From: an uncultured Oscillospiraceae bacterium
Lineage (GTDB): Bacteria > Bacillota > Clostridia > Oscillospirales > Acutalibacteraceae
Assembly (NCBI GenBank): GCA_900545655.1
Contig: UQZY01000003.1
Span: 22,422-86,421 of the forward strand
DNA length: 64,000 nt
Direction: 5' to 3'
Shown: positions 1-8,016 of the stretch, piece after piece
Position numbering within the stretch: the first letter of the stretch is position 1
Layout: each line of letters starts with the position of its first letter
Made by a program: the position numbers and the translations under genes
The notes under the pieces: model-generated
The model's input: only the letters and a program-made list of their open reading frames with translations
Databases searched by the model: none
What the model was told of the DNA's origin: nothing

Positions 1-63
1 CAGTTCCTCCATCGGAGTCTCACTGTGATGATGCTCGTGTTCGTGATCATGGTGCATATGCAT
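1..63 (-). CDS. His-rich N-terminus of a truncated gene (runs off the left edge)
   Basis: Only the first 21 codons are in the window. They start at an ATG two bases after the TAA of the DUF3786 gene and encode a peptide whose first 13 residues include seven His plus Asp/Glu, an obvious metal-binding tail. A ribosome binding site (AAGGAG, 8 bases before the ATG) lies inside the end of the upstream gene, so translation is probably coupled. Coming last in a CODH/ACS operon, a His-rich protein suggests nickel or zinc handling, but that is inference; short His-rich proteins of unknown role are common in clostridia. The family cannot be named from 21 residues. Confidence 0.6.
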   Translation of the reverse strand, partial: MHMHHDHEHEHHHSETPMEEL

Positions 64-65
64 TT

Positions 66-701
66 TTATGTCTCCTTCATCTTGTTTTTTATAAGTGTTA
101 TGAGAGTTTCGGCAATAACTACTCTATCCTCTGCCGCAAAGCTCTCTTCAAAGTTATCCGAGTAAAGAATCTGACTGTTCGGCGGAAATTCGTCATCACC
201 CTCCCACACAATAAGCGTTACAAAATAGCCGGGCAAAACCTCAAATTCATACGCCGCATCACCGTGATTCACCTTTTTCGCACCCATACGCTCACTTGCA
301 AGTGCAAATTTCGGCACATCCGTGCCGAAAGAAAAGGCGGCGCGGGTTATACAGCGTCCGGTGAAAGGTGAGATATACATCTCACCCCAGGACATCTCGC
401 GAAACGTCTTAAAGCCACCGGTCGGTTCATGGTATTCCGCCTCAAGGAGGATACGTATGATAAAAGTCTGGGCTTTAAGATCGTTAAGCGCGAATGCCCT
501 GCTGTTTTCACAGTTTATGGTAAATTCCGGCCATGTAACTCTGTAGTCGTCAAAGAAAAATCTCACGTGAAAAGCAGCACCGTCGAACGCTGTGCCACAC
601 CGCGCCGCCGCTTTTTCAGGGTCAATTTTCTTAAACAGATCTACGTAATATGCAAAAGGAACTTCTTTGATATTGTTTTTAATTTCCTTTATTTCCGCCA
701 A
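66..701 (-). CDS. DUF3786 domain protein of the CODH/ACS operon
   Basis: About 211 residues, soluble, without signal peptide or membrane segment. The sequence (PEKAAARCGTAFDG near residues 30-43, then a WPEF motif) looks like the DUF3786 family, which is found beside acs genes in acetogens and whose function is unknown. The reading frame is open back to a TTG at 707 that overlaps the acsV stop as TTGA, but AGGAGG sits one base from that codon and seven bases from a second TTG at 701, so 701 is the better start. It lies between acsV and a His-rich gene, which fits a role in maturation or reactivation of the corrinoid or nickel enzymes; this is inferred from context only. Confidence 0.75.
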   Translation of the reverse strand: MAEIKEIKNNIKEVPFAYYVDLFKKIDPEKAAARCGTAFDGAAFHVRFFFDDYRVTWPEFTINCENSRAFALNDLKAQTFIIRILLEAEYHEPTGGFKTFREMSWGEMYISPFTGRCITRAAFSFGTDVPKFALASERMGAKKVNHGDAAYEFEVLPGYFVTLIVWEGDDEFPPNSQILYSDNFEESFAAEDRVVIAETLITLIKNKMKET

Positions 702-703
702 GG

Positions 704-2641
704 TCAAACCTCCTGCTTACTGCTTGGAAAACGTGAAAGGTCGGTGTGGGGAATGAAGCACGCCGCAACGAAGTTATCCATATAACCGGGATGTGTTGAA
801 AGTTCAACATAAGTCATGTTGCGAGAAAGCTCCTCAATCTTTTTCTCCGCTGTCCCTGAATAAGCAGCCGCATAAGCTCCCGAAAGAGATGAATTTCCTA
901 TATACTCGTACTTTTCAAGGGGTATATCCGGAAGCATGCCGATATTTACGGCATTTTTGATGTTTATACCGCTTCCGATACCGCCTGCAACATAAAAATG
1001 CTCCACAACGCTTTCATCCATTCCTATGGTTGAAAGAAGAGTGTCTATAGCGGAATAGATAGCGCCCTTTGCACGTACAAAGCTTTCGATATCCACCTCA
1101 GTAAGAGCAATCTCACGTCCCGTGTCCGATTCGTCCGGAGTGGCAATAACATAACTTCCCATGCCGTACTCATCGTGTTTTACACGGTCTCCCTCTCTCA
1201 CGTATTTTCCCTTTGAATTGATGATTCCGGTGCAGTAAAGCTCCGAGATGATATCTATAATTCCGGAGCCGCAAAGTCCTACGGGCTTTTGTCCTTTCTC
1301 ACCGACAACTCTGTAGTCCGGTTTCATCGTATCTTTATCTATGGTTATGGACTCAATGGCACCGTCTGTCGCTCTCATTCCGCAGCTTATGTCTCCGCCC
1401 TCAAAAGCAGGCCCGGCAGAGCATGCGCACGCCATCATAAAGTCCCTGTTACCGAAAACAATTTCTCCGTTTGTACCAAGGTCAACAAAGAGTGAAAACT
1501 CATCCTTGTTCCAAAGAAGAGAAGTGAGTGTACCGGCAGTGATGTCACCGCCTACGTACGAGCCGATATTCGGACAAACAACGAGGTCTGCCTCAGGATT
1601 CACGGCAAGTCCTATGTCATGAGCCTTCATTCCGGGCAGATGGAAAAATGTCGGAATATACGGCTCCATCCTTATCGGATCGGAGTAAACGCCGAGCAGC
1701 AGGTGATTCATGGTGGTATTTGAAGCAACACAAACCCTTATTATCCTTGTTGCGGCAACCTTCGCACTCTGACAAAGGTTACTGATTATAGGCAATATGG
1801 TCTCACGTACAACAGCGTCCTTAAGACGCTTCACACCGCCTGTTTTGTTCTGCTCTATTATCCTGTTTATTACGTCGGCACCGTAGCGAATCTGTCCGTT
1901 TCCGCTCGATGCCTTTGCAAGGAGCGCTCCGTCTGCCATATTGACAAGCACGGCGGAGACCGTTGTAGTACCGATATCTATCGCAAGTCCGCACACGGGA
2001 GACGTATCCAGAGGATTACAGATATCGTAAACCTTGAAGGTATCTCCGTTTCTTTCTCCGATAACACGAATCATAAAATCGGATGTGCGAAGCTCTTTTG
2101 CAAGCTTTGCAACGGTGAAATAAGGAATCTCAACATCCTCCACCGAAAAGGCGTCCTTAACACCGTTTACAAATCTCTCATTGTCAGGCAATGTATCCGA
2201 AAGCGACGGCTCCGGCAATGTAATAACCTTATCCGAAAAATCGTTTGAAAGCTCAACACCCGCCGCTTTCATGTCTCCGAGAAGCTTTTCAAACAAAGCT
2301 ACTTCCTCACCGCTTGAGAGATCGGCCGTCTGCATCCTGCTTTTATAAGCAGCGGCGATATCCGGAACCATTACTGTTACGTCCGACTCAACCTTTGAGC
2401 CGCAGCTTAAGCACCAGCCCTCAGCGGCTTCCTCGGGAGTGATATGACTCGAAGGCCAACAATTTAAGTTACCGGATATAAGCTTTACTCTGCATTTACC
2501 GCAGGCACCGTTACCTGAACACGGTGCGTCAATGGCAACATTGGCAAGGCGCGCAACAGAGAGAAGATTTGCTCCCGGAGGGCAGGAAACCGTCACGGGA
2601 TTCATATGTTCATTTTCAAAAGTGAAAGTTACGTCAAACAT
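704..2641 (-). CDS. acsV: Corrinoid activation/regeneration protein AcsV (RACo-like, ferredoxin + ASKHA ATPase)
   Basis: 645 residues. The N-terminus is a plant-type [2Fe-2S] ferredoxin with cysteines 41, 47, 50 and 80 (CX5CX2CX29C). The remainder is a DUF4445/ASKHA-type ATPase with a nucleotide-binding loop AIDIGTTTVSAVLV near 220 and glycine-rich AGGIGSGINI near 550. Known relatives re-reduce the Co(II) form of the corrinoid iron-sulphur protein to active Co(I) using ATP, keeping methyl transfer to acetyl-CoA synthase going. The gene follows the second acsB with a 79-base spacer and precedes the DUF3786 gene by a near overlap, so it is part of the CODH/ACS operon. The corrinoid protein genes acsC/acsD are not in the window and may lie to the left. 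Confidence 0.88.
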   Translation of the reverse strand: MFDVTFTFENEHMNPVTVSCPPGANLLSVARLANVAIDAPCSGNGACGKCRVKLISGNLNCWPSSHITPEEAAEGWCLSCGSKVESDVTVMVPDIAAAYKSRMQTADLSSGEEVALFEKLLGDMKAAGVELSNDFSDKVITLPEPSLSDTLPDNERFVNGVKDAFSVEDVEIPYFTVAKLAKELRTSDFMIRVIGERNGDTFKVYDICNPLDTSPVCGLAIDIGTTTVSAVLVNMADGALLAKASSGNGQIRYGADVINRIIEQNKTGGVKRLKDAVVRETILPIISNLCQSAKVAATRIIRVCVASNTTMNHLLLGVYSDPIRMEPYIPTFFHLPGMKAHDIGLAVNPEADLVVCPNIGSYVGGDITAGTLTSLLWNKDEFSLFVDLGTNGEIVFGNRDFMMACACSAGPAFEGGDISCGMRATDGAIESITIDKDTMKPDYRVVGEKGQKPVGLCGSGIIDIISELYCTGIINSKGKYVREGDRVKHDEYGMGSYVIATPDESDTGREIALTEVDIESFVRAKGAIYSAIDTLLSTIGMDESVVEHFYVAGGIGSGINIKNAVNIGMLPDIPLEKYEYIGNSSLSGAYAAAYSGTAEKKIEELSRNMTYVELSTHPGYMDNFVAACFIPHTDLSRFPSSKQEV

Positions 2642-2720
2642 AAAAAAACCTTATCGTTATTTTTTCAATATCTGTGGGGCAAGAATAAACCTGCCCCACA
2701 ATTATTATCTGCTTACTGAG

Positions 2721-4850
2721 TTACATGAGAGGCTCCATACCGAGTACCGGGTGGTTCTTACTCTCAAGGAACGGAATAAGGTCGTCAACCTCTGTACAAA
2801 CAGTCTCGTCGGCAATCATATCCGTAAAGTTGTCGATACCGTAAAGTTCTTTTGCGGTCTTGTTAAGTCTTTCCGCAACATCATCCTTAAGTTCCTTCGG
2901 CATCCATACGATACGTTCTATTCCGCCTTCTGCGGAGATAAACTTCTTTGAGGATATGAAATGACGTCCGTGACCCATATAACCCGGAGTCTGAACACCG
3001 CCGCCCGTACAGGAAGCGAGTTCTCCGAAGGTCATGCCTGACGGTGTCATTCCGGCATACTCACGGTTTACGACAATAACTCCGTTTGATGCAGGCTCAA
3101 TACCGCAGATACACTCAAAGCATCCGCATGAGGTCATAGGATCCTCGAGGATTGAGTAGAGAGTAACATTTTCAACGGCACCGTGTGTTGCCTCATGTAC
3201 TATCTTGTTTACGTTTTCATAGGAGCCTGTACGCTCATCAAGAAGGCCTTCCTTCATGATAGGCTGTGAAGGTCCGTTAGGATTAAGCTCATAGGTTGCT
3301 TTTGCGTCAAGCCAGGAAACCGCACCGCAGAGACCGAGACGTTCGGGAGTTACCACGCAGCAGTGTGCAGGAGCAAAGCTCTGACAGAGAATACATGTAA
3401 AGAAGCGGTCTACCGATTCGTCAGTCATGCTGAGAAGTCTGTCATCACGCTCGTTATAACGCGGCATTGCCTTTGTTTCAAGCATCTCCGTAACCTTTGC
3501 GGGATCCGTGATAAGTGTTACCTGACACTTATCAACAACTGTGTCGAACTCGTCCATAATCATATGGTAAAGAACTTCTCCGAAGTGTTTAAGTCTGAGA
3601 CCCTTGTCATAAGCATCCTGTGAAACACGGATTCTTATAAGGTTTCTCTGACCGGTATGCATAACACCTTCCATGTAGTTGAACCAAGCATGAATCTTAC
3701 GTTCAATAACACTCTCAAAGTCCGACTGCATCTTCTTTCCCGCAACCTCTACGAACGTACCGAGTGCAAACTCCTTTTCGCCGCAGTCGATGTCGTTTCC
3801 GACAATTTCAATCTTGTGGTCCTCAACCTCATCCATGTTTTTCATAAGAACAAGCTCGGCTGTGGGATTTTTACTTGACCAGATCTCAATTGCCATGTCA
3901 GCCTTACGGATGATTTCGCCCTCAAACGCCGAAGCGAAAGCAACAGGTATAGGAAGATTTGTATCTTTTATCTTGATGTTTCGAAGCTCAAGAGAATGTT
4001 TAACTGTCTCCGAATGATCAAGGACAGACTCAAGAGCACCCGGCACCTGATTTTCTCCGAGGTCGATATCCACGATAACAGGGAAGCCGAGTGCGATGGC
4101 ACCAGCACCTGCCGAAACAACAACCTCGTCAATAGCACCAAAGGTATTTACAAAAGCGGGAACACGCTCCTTTGTATATGTGAGAAGAGTGCTGAGATCT
4201 CCCGGCTGTACATTGCCGAAGATAAGAGCCGCACGTATTGCAACCGTAACAACATGAATAACGGAAGTAACGTCATGTCCGAGAGGAACTACACGGAAGT
4301 CAAGACCCATTCTTACACCCGACTCCGCACACTGTTCAATAACATCACCTATCAGGAAAGACATAATACCCTTTGACTGGTAGCCCTTTACGATATTTGC
4401 AACGTCTTCGGCGTTATCTGCTTTTCCTAAAACAACGGCAACGCCCGGTATGTCTCCAGTAACAAGAGGAACACCAAGAGAACGAATTATCGGGTCAGGA
4501 ACGAAGCCTATGCCGGAGTCATTTTCATATGGCTGTGCTCCGTCAATGTATTTGAGACCTTCGATAATCTCTGCGCCGACCGCGGTTGCAAGACCGGCGT
4601 TGAGTGCCGGCCCTATCTCGGGCTCGTTTGTAATAAGGCTCTTCAGTACGCCCACACATGCCGGCAGGTCGCCGAGTGTCTTGACCTTAACACCTGTTGC
4701 GGCATAGATGGTCGGGAAGAAATAAGCAGTATCCGGAAAAGCAATTTCCTTGTCTGCCCCGTACTTTGCAATTGCATCGTTTACCGCACCCTCGGTAAGA
4801 CCCGCAACGGCATTTGAACCACCGTAAATCAAATCAGTTAATGCGCTCAT
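2721..4850 (-). CDS. acsB: Acetyl-CoA synthase, copy 1 (downstream paralogue)
   Basis: 709 residues, the full three-domain bacterial type. It condenses a methyl group from the corrinoid protein, CO from CODH and CoA into acetyl-CoA at a Ni-Ni-[4Fe-4S] A-cluster. The six A-cluster cysteines are present: 486, 489, 498, 508 and the CGC pair 575/577, each exactly 20 below the Moorella numbering; Phe492 matches the CO-pocket Phe512. It has an additional Cys497 next to ligand Cys498, absent in copy 2. I chose ATG 4850 because the TTG at 4868 lies upstream of the GGGAGG ribosome site, which is 10 bases from 4850. The 225-base gap from copy 2 contains a hairpin, direct repeats and a possible promoter, so it may be expressed separately. 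Confidence 0.95.
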   Translation of the reverse strand: MSALTDLIYGGSNAVAGLTEGAVNDAIAKYGADKEIAFPDTAYFFPTIYAATGVKVKTLGDLPACVGVLKSLITNEPEIGPALNAGLATAVGAEIIEGLKYIDGAQPYENDSGIGFVPDPIIRSLGVPLVTGDIPGVAVVLGKADNAEDVANIVKGYQSKGIMSFLIGDVIEQCAESGVRMGLDFRVVPLGHDVTSVIHVVTVAIRAALIFGNVQPGDLSTLLTYTKERVPAFVNTFGAIDEVVVSAGAGAIALGFPVIVDIDLGENQVPGALESVLDHSETVKHSLELRNIKIKDTNLPIPVAFASAFEGEIIRKADMAIEIWSSKNPTAELVLMKNMDEVEDHKIEIVGNDIDCGEKEFALGTFVEVAGKKMQSDFESVIERKIHAWFNYMEGVMHTGQRNLIRIRVSQDAYDKGLRLKHFGEVLYHMIMDEFDTVVDKCQVTLITDPAKVTEMLETKAMPRYNERDDRLLSMTDESVDRFFTCILCQSFAPAHCCVVTPERLGLCGAVSWLDAKATYELNPNGPSQPIMKEGLLDERTGSYENVNKIVHEATHGAVENVTLYSILEDPMTSCGCFECICGIEPASNGVIVVNREYAGMTPSGMTFGELASCTGGGVQTPGYMGHGRHFISSKKFISAEGGIERIVWMPKELKDDVAERLNKTAKELYGIDNFTDMIADETVCTEVDDLIPFLESKNHPVLGMEPLM

Positions 4851-4910
4851 GATAGATATACCTCCCAAATGTCTATTGTAATTTTTTATGCCTTATTAAT
4901 TGCCTGTACT

Positions 4911-4935
4911 TTATAAACATATTTTTATAAACATA
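4911..4935. repeat. Two 11-bp direct repeats upstream of acsB copy 1
   Basis: TTATAAACATA occurs at 4911-4921 and again at 4925-4935, a 14-base period, just downstream of the predicted start of the internal acsB transcript. It is AT-rich and could be a regulator half-site pair or chance. Confidence 0.4.
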
Positions 4936-4951
4936 CACATACACAGTAATT

Positions 4952-4980
4952 AGTATACCACATTTTTTGCACATTGTAGA
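4952..4980 (-). promoter_or_regulatory. Possible internal promoter for acsB copy 1
   Basis: On the minus strand: -35-like TCTACA (4975-4980), 17-base spacer, TATACT (4952-4957) preceded by TGG, an extended -10. The -35 is weak (4 of 6), so the extended -10 carries the call. Confidence 0.4.
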
Positions 4981-4986
4981 TATTTT

Positions 4987-5028
4987 CTATGAGTAAAATT
5001 ACCAAAATTTATGCAATTTTACTCATAG
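4987..5028 (-). other. 14-bp perfect inverted repeat between the two acsB genes
   Basis: CTATGAGTAAAATT (4987-5000) pairs perfectly with 5015-5028 around a 14-base loop. It lies 48 bases after the stop of acsB copy 2. No U-run follows on the minus strand, so it is not a normal terminator; an mRNA-stabilising or processing hairpin is more likely. Confidence 0.6.
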
Positions 5029-5075
5029 ATTTCACAAAACAACCTGTTGTTTTCTCAGCATTTTTCCGTGCCAGA

Positions 5076-7214
5076 TCAGATATCAATAGGCTCCATCTCA
5101 AGCACAGGATGTCCCACTTCTCCGAGGAAGGCAAGAAGCTCTTCGGGGTCTCCCGTTCCGCACGTCGTCTCATCGGCAACCATATCTGTAAAGTTGTCGA
5201 TATCGTAAAGCTCCTTTGCCGTTGCGTCGAGCTTGCTGCGAATCTGCTCCTTGAGCTCAGACGGAAGCCATACAAGGCGTTTTACACCGCCCTCCGCCTT
5301 TATGAATTTCTTTGAGGCGATGTAATGCTTTCCATGTCCCATGAAGCCCGGGGTCTGAACGCCGCCGCCTGTCATGGAGGCCATCTCGGAGAAGGTCATT
5401 CCGAGAGGTGTCATTCCTGCAAACTCACGTGTTGTTATAACAACTCCCATGGAGCATGGCTCTATACCGCAGATACACTCAAAGCAACCGCACGAGGTCA
5501 TAGGATCCTCTATAAGCGAGTAAAGAGTTACGTGCTCAAGCGCACCGTGCGAAAGAGTGAATACCGCCTCATCAACGTCCTCATAACGTCCTATGTTCTC
5601 GTCAACACATTTTTCCTTTGAAACAACCTGACAAGGTCCGGTGGGATCAAGCTCGTTGGTAGCCTTTGCATCAAGCCATGAAACAGCTCCGCAAAGTCCG
5701 AGACGCTCGGGTGTTACGATACATACATGACTCGGCGAGAAGGCCTGGCACATGATACATGAGTAGAACTGCGGAACGGATTCATCCGTCATGGACTTAA
5801 GTCTTTCGTCACGCTTGTCAAACACCTCATTTGCATGCCTGCGAAGCTCGGCATTCTTCTCGGCATCAACAACGATTTTTACTTGGCACTTGTCAACAAC
5901 CGAGTCAAAGTCGGACATAATCTTAGCATAAAGGACCTCACCGATATGTTTAAACTTAAAGCCTGCTTCATAGTCCACCTTTGAGATACGTATACGGATC
6001 ATGTCTCTCTGACCCGTGTGCATAACACCTTCGACACAGTTAAGGAAGGAGTGGAACTTACGTTCAAATACCGATTCAAAGTCAGGCTGCATATTCTTTC
6101 CCGCAACCTCAACCGTATATGAGAGTGAAAGCTTTGTTCCGACTTCAAATTCATCTATTTCGGGACCTATAACCTCTATCCTGTGGTCCTCAATCTCGGA
6201 TGCATCCTTCGTCTGTACAAGTTCAAAGCAGTCAACTCTTGAACCGTCAATCTCAACCTGCATATCCGCTCTGCGGATAATCTCACCCTCGTAAGCGGTT
6301 GAGAAAGCAACGGGAATGTCGATATTTGTAACCTTTATCTTTATGCCTCTTGCTTCAAGGCTGGTATCAATCCAGTCATTTGTATTTTCATTTATGATAA
6401 GTGACTTCGGAACCGACCACATGTCGTCCGTATCATTGGTAACAACGGGGAAGCCAAGCTTGATGGCTCCCGCTCCGCAGGCAACGGTGATATCCGGCAC
6501 CGGCTTGTATGCATTTACAAATGCGTTTACCCTGTCAAAGGTGTACTTGTGGAAGCCGTCCCAGTCACCCGGCTGTATGTTACCGAAAATCATTGCACAG
6601 CGGGTAACGAGAGAAATGATGTATCCTACCGCCCAGATGTCGGGTCCTACCGGAACAAGTCGTACGGGGAAACCCATGTTTATTCCCGCTTCATTCATCT
6701 GATCAATGATTCCCCCGATAAGGAATACGAATATACCTCTTGACTGATAGCCCTTAACTATTTCGACCGCTTCCTCGGTTGAGGGTGCGGGTCCGATAAT
6801 TACTACAAAGCCCGGAATATCACCCGTTACAAGAGGAACTCCGAGCTCACGTACCTCAGCATCCGCAAAATGACCGTGATAAATCGTTCCCTCATATGGG
6901 GTATCCGTTTTAGCATACTTGCATGCTTCTATCATTTCGGCGGCGATTGCGGTACCGACGCCGGAATAGAAGATTGATTTTGTTCGAGGCTCTCTGAGCA
7001 TCATAGCCTTAACATCCGGTAAAACGTCGTGAAGCTCACCGACTGTTGTAACTTTTTTTCCGATATATGCATATATACAGGCGAGAAAATATGCTGTATG
7101 CGGCATGTTGAGCGGTGCATCTGCACCGAGTTCGTCAAAGATAGCGTTTACGTCAGCCTCGGCCTTTGCAAACATCTCATCTGAACCACGGAATACTCTA
7201 TCAAATAATGCCAT
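5076..7214 (-). CDS. acsB: Acetyl-CoA synthase, copy 2 (upstream paralogue)
   Basis: 712 residues, same domain order as copy 1, with A-cluster cysteines 486, 489, 498, 508, 575 and 577 and the pocket Phe492. Around the A-cluster it is about 60% identical to copy 1 by eye (43 of 70 residues, 481-550), less at the N-terminus, so the pair is an old duplication or a separate acquisition rather than a recent copy. Its ATG overlaps the cooC stop as TAATG and an AAAGGA ribosome site lies 9 bases upstream, inside cooC. Being directly coupled to cooC and cooS, this is the copy most likely to work as the standard partner of CODH. Confidence 0.95.
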   Translation of the reverse strand: MALFDRVFRGSDEMFAKAEADVNAIFDELGADAPLNMPHTAYFLACIYAYIGKKVTTVGELHDVLPDVKAMMLREPRTKSIFYSGVGTAIAAEMIEACKYAKTDTPYEGTIYHGHFADAEVRELGVPLVTGDIPGFVVIIGPAPSTEEAVEIVKGYQSRGIFVFLIGGIIDQMNEAGINMGFPVRLVPVGPDIWAVGYIISLVTRCAMIFGNIQPGDWDGFHKYTFDRVNAFVNAYKPVPDITVACGAGAIKLGFPVVTNDTDDMWSVPKSLIINENTNDWIDTSLEARGIKIKVTNIDIPVAFSTAYEGEIIRRADMQVEIDGSRVDCFELVQTKDASEIEDHRIEVIGPEIDEFEVGTKLSLSYTVEVAGKNMQPDFESVFERKFHSFLNCVEGVMHTGQRDMIRIRISKVDYEAGFKFKHIGEVLYAKIMSDFDSVVDKCQVKIVVDAEKNAELRRHANEVFDKRDERLKSMTDESVPQFYSCIMCQAFSPSHVCIVTPERLGLCGAVSWLDAKATNELDPTGPCQVVSKEKCVDENIGRYEDVDEAVFTLSHGALEHVTLYSLIEDPMTSCGCFECICGIEPCSMGVVITTREFAGMTPLGMTFSEMASMTGGGVQTPGFMGHGKHYIASKKFIKAEGGVKRLVWLPSELKEQIRSKLDATAKELYDIDNFTDMVADETTCGTGDPEELLAFLGEVGHPVLEMEPIDI

Positions 7215-7987
7215 TATGATTCATCCTTTCTGTCCATCTTTGCCTTGATAGCTCTTATCTCTTCAAGAGCTTCAGGGCTGCAATCATAGGGAGAGAGGCC
7301 CTGTCTGTCAGCGTCTGTTACGTCGCTGTTGTAGCTTATGAAACCAAGCAAGTCTTCCTCAGGTATACGACTTTTAACGAATTCCCTGTCCTTGTCGTCA
7401 CGTATCTTGTTTGCGACAACATATACCTTCGTTATTCCGATATCCGCGGCAAGCTTTTTTACATTGGCATAGGTCTGAACGCTGCGGGCACCTGGCTCTA
7501 TAACAACAATGAAAAAATCCATCATCGAGGCTGTTCCCCTTGCAAGATGCTCAAGTCCGGCCTCCATATCCATTATCACAACGTCATCCTTCCTGAAGGT
7601 GAGCGCCGAAAGAATGGATTTCAGCATAACGTGCTCAGGACAAACGCAACCGGAGCCACCGGTCTCGACAGTACCCATAACAAGAAGCTTTACACCGTTT
7701 ACGTCTTTTCCGTATTTGTCCGGGATATCCGCAACCTGAGGATTGAGCTTGAAAAATTTGTTGGCGTCGTTGGCACCTGTTCTCTCCTCAACAAGGGAAC
7801 GCATCTTTGAGATGGGGACTATGGAGTTTACCTCTTCTTCCGAAAGTCCGAGGGCAAGTCCCAGGTTTGCGTCCGGGTCAACGTCCGCTGCGAGGACGGT
7901 ACGCCCCTCATCCGCATAAAGTCTTGCAAGCGTGGAAGAGAGAGTGGTTTTCCCTACTCCGCCCTTTCCTGTTATTGCCAGTTTCAT
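7214..7987 (-). CDS. cooC: CODH nickel-insertion ATPase CooC/AcsF
   Basis: 257 residues of the MinD/SIMIBI ATPase class. A deviant Walker A motif GKGGVGKTT is at residues 7-15, and the CxC pair C114/C116 matches the metal-binding cysteines of CooC. Such proteins dimerise on ATP and deliver nickel to the C-cluster of CODH or to acetyl-CoA synthase. The gene sits between cooS and acsB copy 2, with a 29-base gap to cooS and a one-base overlap with acsB, so it could serve either enzyme. Confidence 0.92.
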   Translation of the reverse strand: MKLAITGKGGVGKTTLSSTLARLYADEGRTVLAADVDPDANLGLALGLSEEEVNSIVPISKMRSLVEERTGANDANKFFKLNPQVADIPDKYGKDVNGVKLLVMGTVETGGSGCVCPEHVMLKSILSALTFRKDDVVIMDMEAGLEHLARGTASMMDFFIVVIEPGARSVQTYANVKKLAADIGITKVYVVANKIRDDKDREFVKSRIPEEDLLGFISYNSDVTDADRQGLSPYDCSPEALEEIRAIKAKMDRKDES

Positions 7988-8016
7988 AATTCTTTAAGAC
8001 CTCTTATGTTTACAAT

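Noticed and set aside
4989..5315. Plus-strand reading frame of 108 codons after acsB copy 2
   Set aside because: Its 3' part is antisense to acsB, and its 5' part covers the hairpin; no start signals.
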